Shown here in pieces: positions 7,641-13,128 of a stretch of 13,128 nt of DNA (its first letter is position 1; each line of letters opens with the position of its first letter). Under the pieces are notes generated by a model. It had not been told where the DNA came from and did no database searches. It was given only the letters and a program-made list of their open reading frames with translations. The stretch is from Bog-1181 sp964565765. GTDB taxonomy: Bacteria > Oederibacteriota > PGYV01 > Palsa-1178. The position numbers and the translations under genes were made by a program. The DNA is taken from the NCBI GenBank assembly GCA_964565765.1, contig CAZMGF010000059.1, positions 1-13,128 on the forward strand, read 5' to 3'.

Positions 7641-8262
7641 GAAAAAAATAGTTATTGCTGTAACCGGGGCCACTAAAACCGGGAAAAGCGAGCTCTGCGC
7701 CTATCTGGGCAGGTCCAGCCCGGTAATTGACGTGGATTACCTGGCGCATACCATATATAAAAAGGGGACCTCTCTTTACCGGATACTCAGGAAGAAATAC
7801 GGAACGGTAATAATAAAAAAAGACGGGGAAATAAACAGGCGCATACTTGGCGAAATAGTTTTTGGCGACAGGCGCGATTACTGGGATTTTACATGCCTGG
7901 TATACCCGGCCCTGATTAAAAAATTGAAAAAAGAAATCCAGAAAACGCCGGGCAGCGCGGTGATTGTGGACATGGCCATACTTTTTGAAAGCGGATTTTA
8001 CACCAGGGCGGACAAAATAATACTTGTAAAGACATCAGCCGGGGAATGGAAAAAAAGAATAAGCGAGGTTTCGGACAGGAGATATTTTGAAAAAATAAGA
8101 AAATATCAGGATTTTTTCCCTTATTCGAAAAAGATTGCATTAAGCGATTTCATAATATATAATAATGGTTCTAAAGAGGATTTATACAAAAAAGCCGATA
8201 AAATAATGGGAAAAATCCTAAAAGGAGACTTATGGACCCGAAAGAACAGGAAGAGGCCATAA
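7627..8262 (+). CDS. coaE: Dephospho-CoA kinase, divergent
   Basis: CoaE phosphorylates the 3'-hydroxyl of dephospho-CoA in the last step of coenzyme A synthesis (cytoplasm, ATP-dependent). The 211-aa protein has a P-loop GATKTGKS at residues 14-21, then 'IDVDYLAH' (the usual DAD-x-hydrophobic-AH motif, here with a central Val), 'VDMAILFESGFYTRAD' matching the LLFE motif, and a C-terminal 'ALSDFIIYNNGSKEDLYKK' matching the 'ADFVI-N-G' motif. The lid region is less typical: the usual second Arg and the 'RI-Q' pattern appear only loosely as 'RRYFEKIRKYQ'. The order polA-coaE supports the assignment. It overlaps polA by 14 bp and the HDOD gene by 31 bp, so its basic last ten codons also encode the start of the next protein. 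Another P-loop kinase is possible but less likely. Confidence 0.88.
   Translation: MSAAKKKIVIAVTGATKTGKSELCAYLGRSSPVIDVDYLAHTIYKKGTSLYRILRKKYGTVIIKKDGEINRRILGEIVFGDRRDYWDFTCLVYPALIKKLKKEIQKTPGSAVIVDMAILFESGFYTRADKIILVKTSAGEWKKRISEVSDRRYFEKIRKYQDFFPYSKKIALSDFIIYNNGSKEDLYKKADKIMGKILKGDLWTRKNRKRP
8221..8227 (+). promoter_or_regulatory. Ribosome binding site for the HDOD gene, inside coaE
   Basis: AAAGGAG lies 4 nt before the ATG at 8232. It is a strong site inside the coaE coding region and supports a 31-bp overlapping start. Confidence 0.75.
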
Positions 8263-9098
8263 ATAAGATATTAGGCAAATTAAAGGCACTGCCGACACTT
8301 TCTATTGTTGTGGCAAAAGTAATCCAGGTCGTTTCAAATCCGCTTACTTCGGCCTCGGATCTTTCCAGAATTATAACTGTTGACCAGGCACTGACCGCAA
8401 AAGTCCTGAGGCTCGCGAATTCAGCTTTCTACGGCTTTCCGTTCAGGATAAAAAATATAACCCAGGCCGTATCCATACTTGGTTTTGACACGATCCGCAA
8501 TCTGGCGCTGACAGTTTCGGTTTATAAGGTATTTACCGGGGAGAATGAATCTGATTTTTCCCACCAGGATTTCTGGAAGCACTGTGTTGGAGTGGCCATA
8601 TGCGCGAGCCTTCTGGCGAAAAAGATCAAATACCGCTCTCCTGAGGGGGCCTTTACAGCAGGGCTTCTTCATGACATCGGCAAAAACTTTTTTGAACAGT
8701 TTATGCACAAGGAATACAGGGACGTGATGAAACTGGCCAAAGAGCGCAACATTTCCGTTTATGAGGCTGAGATGGAAGTTATGAAAATAGACCACACAAT
8801 CGTTGGAAAAATGATGGCGGAAAAATGGAACCTGCCCCACGAGCTTACCGTCGGGATCGCGTCGCACCACCATCCCGAACAGGAAACGCAGGAGAACGTA
8901 ATGGCGCACATTATAAATGTCGCCGATATTATATGCAAAAAGAAAGCCATCGGATTTTCCGGGGATTATGTAATCATGCCTATATCAAAAGAAGGCAGGG
9001 AACTTTTTTCCCTTAATGAAGCCGGGGAAACCGAGCTGATGAACGATCTCGATAAGGAACTCAAGGAAGCTGAAGCTTTTGTGAATATGCCGCAGTAG
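8232..9098 (+). CDS. HDOD domain protein with intact HD metal-site residues
   Basis: HDOD proteins are signalling proteins related to HD hydrolases; many act as regulators or binding modules and lack clear activity. In this 288-aa protein the HDOD domain runs from about residue 12 ('KLKALPTLSIVVAKVIQVV', 'SRIITVDQALTAKVLRLANS', 'YGFPFRIKNITQAVSILGF') to about 215. Unlike many relatives it keeps a full set of candidate metal ligands: His117, His147-Asp148 in 'LLHDIGK', His188, the His212-214 triplet in 'SHHHPE', and the Asp of 'INVADII'. The C-terminal tail from about 245 is acidic and probably helical. No membrane segment or output domain is seen. It lies directly before a GAF-HD-GYP gene. 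A phosphohydrolase activity is possible but not shown, and regulation of c-di-GMP signalling is suggested by context only. Confidence 0.9.
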   Translation: MDPKEQEEAINKILGKLKALPTLSIVVAKVIQVVSNPLTSASDLSRIITVDQALTAKVLRLANSAFYGFPFRIKNITQAVSILGFDTIRNLALTVSVYKVFTGENESDFSHQDFWKHCVGVAICASLLAKKIKYRSPEGAFTAGLLHDIGKNFFEQFMHKEYRDVMKLAKERNISVYEAEMEVMKIDHTIVGKMMAEKWNLPHELTVGIASHHHPEQETQENVMAHIINVADIICKKKAIGFSGDYVIMPISKEGRELFSLNEAGETELMNDLDKELKEAEAFVNMPQ

Positions 9099-9111
9099 TG
9101 CACTTGCGGCC

Positions 9112-9117
9112 GGAGGT
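9112..9117 (+). promoter_or_regulatory. Shine-Dalgarno site pointing to the TTG start of the HD-GYP gene
   Basis: GGAGGT is followed 10 nt later by an in-frame TTG at 9128. The upstream in-frame GTG at 9098 has no such site, and the TTG at 9119 is too close. This site therefore decides the start, with slightly long spacing. Confidence 0.6.
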
Positions 9118-9127
9118 ATTGCCTAAT

Positions 9128-10285
9128 TTGAGCCAGATTGAAGATGATGTAAAGGAAATTAAGGAATTGAAAGAATATACAAACAATCTTGAAATCATTA
9201 ATGAGGGCCTTAGGCACTCTTTCGAGGAACTCACTACATTATACCGCCTTGTTGAAATCATTACAGAGGCCAAGACGCTTGAAAGGGTATTAAACTCCCT
9301 GCTGGATCTGGTGGCTGAAATAATTTCATGCGAAGGGGCGATGCTTTTCCTTGTGGACGAAAAAACAGGGGAAGTTGACATAGCCCTGAAAAGGAACATA
9401 AGCAGGAAGATAGAACAGAAGGTTAACCTTCAGAACAAACAGAAAGTCATCGAATGGACGCTGAAAAAGGGCAAGACGATAGCAATGCCCGACATTGAAG
9501 AGGATCCTTCAGAGAATGAAAAAATAACTTTTGTCCTGGTGCCGCTCATCGCCCACGACAAACCAGTCGGGCTCATTGATATTATCACCGATACTCCGGA
9601 AGGAGATATAACCACCAAGGATTTGTCGCTTCTTACCATACTCGCGAAGCAGGCGGCCCTGTCAATAGAAAATGTGAAATTATACGAGTCCATGAAAAGG
9701 GATCAGATAAGTATAATAAGGGCACTTTCTTCAACTGTTGACGCGAAGGATCATTTTACCCTGGGACACTCGCAGAAGGTATCCGAGTATTCCCTGAAAA
9801 TAGCCGAAGTGCTTGGCCTGCCCGAGCGAGAAGTGGAAAATATAAAATACGCCGCGCTTCTGCACGATATAGGAAAAATCGCGATTCCCGATGAAATAAT
9901 CAAGAAACCTACAAAACTTACAGCCGAAGAATTTGACCTGGTTCGCAAGCATCCCGTTATAGGCTCCAAAATAATCAAGGAAATAGAGTCGCTGGCGCCC
10001 ATGGTGCCGATTATACTTCATCATCATGAAAGATTCGACGGCAAAGGATACCCGGACGGCCTGAAGGGCGAAGCAATACCAATCGGGGCGCGCATTGTTC
10101 ATGTCACCGACGCTTATGATACGATGGTATCGGCGCGGGCGTACCGGGATATGATTCCGCCGGAGCTTGCTGTTTCTGAACTCCGTAAAAACGCGGGCAC
10201 ACAGTTTGACCCGGCGGTTATTGAAGCCTTTATAACAATTTTAAGGAAAAACTCAGTGGGATATGATGGCCAAAACGGTGCTTGA
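9128..10285 (+). CDS. GAF-HD-GYP protein, predicted cyclic-di-GMP phosphodiesterase
   Basis: This protein is predicted to hydrolyse c-di-GMP under control of a GAF sensor, in the cytoplasm. From the TTG at 9128 it has 385 aa; the frame also allows GTG at 9098 (395 aa), which lacks a ribosome binding site. A charged helix (1-35) leads into a GAF domain (about 38-190, 'GAMLFLVDEKTGEV' to 'AKQAALSIENVKLYE'). The HD-GYP domain (about 200-370) begins with 'DAKDHFTLGHSQKVSEYS' and has His246-Asp247 in 'LLHDIGKIAIPD', 'VRKHPVIG', HHE at 299-301, the GYP signature at 307-309 in 'FDGKGYPDGLKG', and 'VHVTDAYDTM'. All usual HD-GYP metal and signature residues appear present, which supports real phosphodiesterase activity. 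The next gene overlaps its end by 23 bp. The GAF ligand cannot be read from sequence. Confidence 0.92.
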   Translation: MSQIEDDVKEIKELKEYTNNLEIINEGLRHSFEELTTLYRLVEIITEAKTLERVLNSLLDLVAEIISCEGAMLFLVDEKTGEVDIALKRNISRKIEQKVNLQNKQKVIEWTLKKGKTIAMPDIEEDPSENEKITFVLVPLIAHDKPVGLIDIITDTPEGDITTKDLSLLTILAKQAALSIENVKLYESMKRDQISIIRALSSTVDAKDHFTLGHSQKVSEYSLKIAEVLGLPEREVENIKYAALLHDIGKIAIPDEIIKKPTKLTAEEFDLVRKHPVIGSKIIKEIESLAPMVPIILHHHERFDGKGYPDGLKGEAIPIGARIVHVTDAYDTMVSARAYRDMIPPELAVSELRKNAGTQFDPAVIEAFITILRKNSVGYDGQNGA

Positions 10286-11744
10286 CGGTTTTTATTACAG
10301 GAACAACAGGACGGTTAAATTTATACTTTTAAACCTGCTGGGATTGCTTGCCGCAACCATTCTCCTATATTTTTTTTCATACAATTCAAAAAACGCGGCA
10401 TATATTGCCGCCGGCCTTATACTGATAATCTACGCGTTTTTTACCCTCGGCAAATTCGGCGGCATATCCTTCGGCCTTTTTTTTGTCCTGTTCAGCAGTT
10501 TTCTGATATTTTCCGCTGAAGGTTCCGCGAAAATACCGTTTTGTTTCATAGCTGTTATTGGAGCGGCTTTTATCTGGCATTTTAACGGGTTTATTGACGG
10601 CCTGGACGAAAGGGAACAGCACAACAACCTTGCCGAAAACGAAATAGAATCCGACGAGATAGTCTCGGGCGACCGATTGAAAAAATTAAAGGACGCAATC
10701 ACGGCCAATGTGGGGAAAATAGAGAATTACAGGATGTTGAACAGGGTGGCAGAAGAGCTTTTGTCAACGCTTGACCGCTATAAAATAGTGACCGTTATTA
10801 ACAGTTATTTGAAGGGGCTCATCGGTGATAAGCCGGTAACCTCGCTTCTGCTTGTCAAAAGCCAGGACTCCGACGCTTTTTTTCCGGCGGTTGACACGAA
10901 AAAAAATGACCAGCAGCCGTCCGGCGCTGTAAATATATATAAAAAGGATCCGTTTGATGAATGGATAATTAAAAACAAGTACACACTGCTGATAAAAAAT
11001 ATTGACGACGATTTCAGGTTCAGGAACCTCCGCAAGGACTGGATAAGCTTTAAGTCCCTGATCGCGATACCGCTTTTTGAAACGAACCGCCTCATAGGCA
11101 TACTCAAATTTTATTCGGAAAAACAGGATGTGTTCGACAATGAAGACGCCAGGCTGTTGAATTATCTCGGGGACATGTGCTCTTCTGTGGTTGAAAATTC
11201 GCTTCTGTATGAAAAAACAAACACCCTGGCGACGCAGGACGGGCTGACGGGGCTTTTTATACGGCGGTATTTTATTGAACGTATGGATGAGGAAATGAGG
11301 CGGGCCAGGCAGACAAATACCGCCTTTTCATATCTAATGATAGACATTGACCATTTTAAGGACTGCAATGACAATTACGGCCATCTTTTCGGCGACAAAG
11401 TATTAAAGGTGCTGGGTGAATTTTTAAAGGATAATCTGCGTGATGTGGATCTGATCGGCAGGTACGGCGGAGAAGAGTTCGCTATTGTGCTGCCAAGCAC
11501 AAACTGCAACGGGGCAAGGTTCGTGGCCGAGAGGCTGCGCAGCGGTTTTTCAACTCTCGTCGTTAATGTCAGCGAAAATCAGGGAATAAAGCTTACGTTA
11601 AGCATCGGCGGCATTGAATTCAAAGAAGGCGACACCCTTAAACTTATGGAAATTATAAACAAGGCCGATAAAGCCCTTTATTATTCAAAAGAGAACGGCA
11701 GGAACAAAGTGACCTTCTGGGAGGATATAAACGATGAAAAATAA
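10263..11744 (+). CDS. Membrane-anchored GAF-GGDEF protein, predicted diguanylate cyclase with inhibitory site
   Basis: This is predicted to make c-di-GMP at the inner face of the membrane. The 493-aa protein has four probable membrane segments (about 19-38, 45-63, 67-84, 91-107), a charged linker helix (about 110-160), a GAF domain (about 160-315, ending 'YLGDMCSSVVENSLLYEK') and a GGDEF domain (about 322-485). In the last, 'MIDIDHFKDCNDNYGHLFGD' and GGEEF (402-406) keep the catalytic residues, and 'ALYYSKENGRNKV' closes the domain. RDVD at 393-396 is a complete inhibitory RxxD site, so product feedback is likely. The usual 'LTGLxNRR' Asn is Ile ('LTGLFIRRYF', residues 328-337), a change matched by Val in the next gene. 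Two consecutive ATG codons (10263, 10266) could both start it; the ribosome binding site is weak and the 23-bp overlap suggests coupling. Confidence 0.92.
   Translation: MMAKTVLDGFYYRNNRTVKFILLNLLGLLAATILLYFFSYNSKNAAYIAAGLILIIYAFFTLGKFGGISFGLFFVLFSSFLIFSAEGSAKIPFCFIAVIGAAFIWHFNGFIDGLDEREQHNNLAENEIESDEIVSGDRLKKLKDAITANVGKIENYRMLNRVAEELLSTLDRYKIVTVINSYLKGLIGDKPVTSLLLVKSQDSDAFFPAVDTKKNDQQPSGAVNIYKKDPFDEWIIKNKYTLLIKNIDDDFRFRNLRKDWISFKSLIAIPLFETNRLIGILKFYSEKQDVFDNEDARLLNYLGDMCSSVVENSLLYEKTNTLATQDGLTGLFIRRYFIERMDEEMRRARQTNTAFSYLMIDIDHFKDCNDNYGHLFGDKVLKVLGEFLKDNLRDVDLIGRYGGEEFAIVLPSTNCNGARFVAERLRSGFSTLVVNVSENQGIKLTLSIGGIEFKEGDTLKLMEIINKADKALYYSKENGRNKVTFWEDINDEK
11719..11724 (+). promoter_or_regulatory. 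Ribosome binding site for the second membrane GAF-GGDEF gene
   Basis: GGGAGG lies 9 nt before the ATG at 11734, inside the end of the preceding gene, and supports an 11-bp overlapping start. Confidence 0.65.
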
Positions 11745-13128
11745 GATCATCTTCCCGGCGGTGCTTTTCGGTTTGCTTGCTGTTATTACCCTGATATTGA
11801 ACGCCTGGCTGAAAAGGCCCGGAGATAATTTTTCTTTAATGTCGCTTTCCGTGGCACTTTTGATAGCCAGAAAAGATTTAAGGCCGCTTATGCAGGCCAT
11901 ATTTTTCGGAGCGGCCGTGATATTCGCGGTTGTGTTGTTTGCGCCGTTAAACCAGATAACTTTTGGAGTGGCGGCATCGGCAATTTTCCAGTACGTACTT
12001 GTGTATCTGCTTACCATCCCGTTCGCGTCCCACATAAAAAGCCTTGATGACCGTGAAAGGGAATTAAAAGAAAAAAAACTGCTGCTTGAGGCGAAAAAAC
12101 AGGACAGCCTGGCCGGGGCGACTATTTACGATGACACTCTTGAAAAACAGATAAAGGACATCAGGTCGCTCTACGACGCGGCCAAGGAACTCGGCTCGTC
12201 ATTGAACCATGAAGAAACTATGGAGCTGACCACCGCGGTGCTTAAAAAAATAATGAAAAACAACTTTAAAATACCGCTTGATGACATCACTTTTATGATA
12301 ATTTTTAAAAGGGAATACGAATATTATATAGCCCAGTCATTCGGATATGACGAGGATTCCATCAAGGACAATGAGAAAGTGTTCGTAAACGCCATTTTAA
12401 AAGCGGTCGGCAAGAATCAGGAACGTATTTATATTCCTGACACGGCGGAGCTGGCTTCCGAGGGCGCCCAGGCAATGGCCATTAATAAATGCGTCATTTA
12501 TATCCCTTTTTATGTTGAAAAAAAGCTGCTGGGAGTAATATTTATTTCGGGCAACAGGGCTGGAATGTTCGATGAAAAACAGATCGAGTCAATCAGGATC
12601 CTTTCCAACCAGATAGCAATATCGCTGGAAAAGGTCCATCTCTACGAAGAGGTTGAGAAACTTTCAAAGACGGACAGCTTAACCGGGCTCTTTGTACACA
12701 GGTATTTCCAGGACAAACTGGAAAATGAGATAAAACGCACGCAGAGGTACGGAGGCACCCTTTCGCTTGTACTCGGCGATATTGATCATTTTAAAATGAT
12801 AAACGACACTTACGGCCATCTTGCCGGCGATTATATATTAAGGACAATAGCCGTCATATTGAAAAACCATACTTCGGTTATGGATACTGTGGCGCGCTAC
12901 GGCGGCGAAGAATTCGTTATAATATTCCCCGATACGGACAAGGAAAAAGCGCACGCCAAAGCCGTAAAGATAAGGAAAGAGATTGAAAAATATCCGTTCA
13001 AATACAAGGAAACGCAGATAAAGATAACGATGTCAATGGGAGTTGCGGCATATCCCGCCGACGCTGACGCGAGAAGGACATTGATTGACAAGGCGGATAA
13101 GGCGCTTTATAAGGCGAAAGAAGAAGGG
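11734..13128 (+). CDS. Membrane-anchored GAF-GGDEF protein, predicted diguanylate cyclase; 3' end cut by window
   Basis: The frame is open from ATG 11734 to the window edge (465 codons, no stop). The N-terminus has about three to four hydrophobic segments (5-24, about 35-45, 55-70, 76-97), then a Lys/Glu-rich coiled coil (about 101-140), a GAF domain (about 150-305, ending 'LSNQIAISLEKVHLYEEVEK') and a GGDEF domain from about 312. The domain has 'LGDIDHFKMINDTYGHLAGD' (Asp349, Asp351) and GGEEF at 390-394. The sequence stops at 'ALYKAKEEG', so only the last loop and a short tail are missing. The inhibitory site is degenerate: SVMD replaces RxxD. 'LTGLFVHRYF' (316-325) lacks the usual Asn, as in the preceding gene; the shared architecture suggests tandem duplication. 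Catalytic residues visible here are intact. Confidence 0.9.
   Translation, partial: MKNKIIFPAVLFGLLAVITLILNAWLKRPGDNFSLMSLSVALLIARKDLRPLMQAIFFGAAVIFAVVLFAPLNQITFGVAASAIFQYVLVYLLTIPFASHIKSLDDRERELKEKKLLLEAKKQDSLAGATIYDDTLEKQIKDIRSLYDAAKELGSSLNHEETMELTTAVLKKIMKNNFKIPLDDITFMIIFKREYEYYIAQSFGYDEDSIKDNEKVFVNAILKAVGKNQERIYIPDTAELASEGAQAMAINKCVIYIPFYVEKKLLGVIFISGNRAGMFDEKQIESIRILSNQIAISLEKVHLYEEVEKLSKTDSLTGLFVHRYFQDKLENEIKRTQRYGGTLSLVLGDIDHFKMINDTYGHLAGDYILRTIAVILKNHTSVMDTVARYGGEEFVIIFPDTDKEKAHAKAVKIRKEIEKYPFKYKETQIKITMSMGVAAYPADADARRTLIDKADKALYKAKEEG

Noticed and set aside
8421..8909. Reverse-strand open frame of 162 codons inside the HDOD gene
   Set aside because: It lies wholly opposite a well-supported HDOD domain, has no ribosome binding site seen and no recognisable motif.
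10263..11744. Hybrid promiscuous GGDEF (cGAMP-producing) assignment
   Set aside because: Substrate specificity cannot be judged without aligning the guanine-pocket residues to characterised enzymes; standard c-di-GMP synthesis is the simpler reading.

Overview
The window looks like ordinary bacterial chromosome with dense, co-directional genes, Shine-Dalgarno sites, and ATG and TTG starts. All nine genes supported here lie on the + strand. I see no tRNA, rRNA, CRISPR array, insertion sequence or phage gene. The Thr/Pro-rich surface protein with FlgD-like Ig repeats, next to many GGDEF/HD-GYP signalling genes, resembles uncultured candidate phyla of the Goldbacteria/Firestonebacteria/Elusimicrobia kind. 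That placement is an impression from style and is not demonstrated.

Region 1 (1-3099) is the 3' part of a very large secreted or surface protein whose start lies outside the window. In order it has the tail of one DUF11-like beta module, a second DUF11-like module that appears to be split by an inserted LamG-like beta-sandwich, a stalk of about 266 residues of Thr/Pro repeats, and three tandem FlgD-like Ig domains that end at the C-terminus.

Region 2 (3100-3269) is the only sizeable intergenic gap, 170 bp. It holds a good extended -10 promoter candidate and a Shine-Dalgarno site for the next gene. It has no convincing terminator.

Region 3 (3270 to the right edge) reads as one operon of eight genes with gaps of 0-29 bp or overlaps of 11-31 bp: a coiled-coil GGDEF protein, truA, polA, coaE, an HDOD protein, a GAF-HD-GYP protein, and two membrane-anchored GAF-GGDEF proteins, the last cut by the window edge a few residues before its expected end. 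Three housekeeping genes (tRNA pseudouridylation, DNA repair/replication, CoA biosynthesis) are thus embedded in a cyclic-di-GMP cassette: three predicted synthases, one predicted phosphodiesterase and one HDOD signalling protein.

If the signalling genes work together, the two membrane GAF-GGDEF proteins and the cytoplasmic coiled-coil GGDEF protein would make c-di-GMP in response to different inputs, and the GAF-HD-GYP protein would remove it. Only one of the three GGDEF domains keeps the inhibitory RxxD site, so feedback control probably differs among them. A functional link to the surface protein upstream is possible, since c-di-GMP often controls adhesins, but rests on proximity alone.
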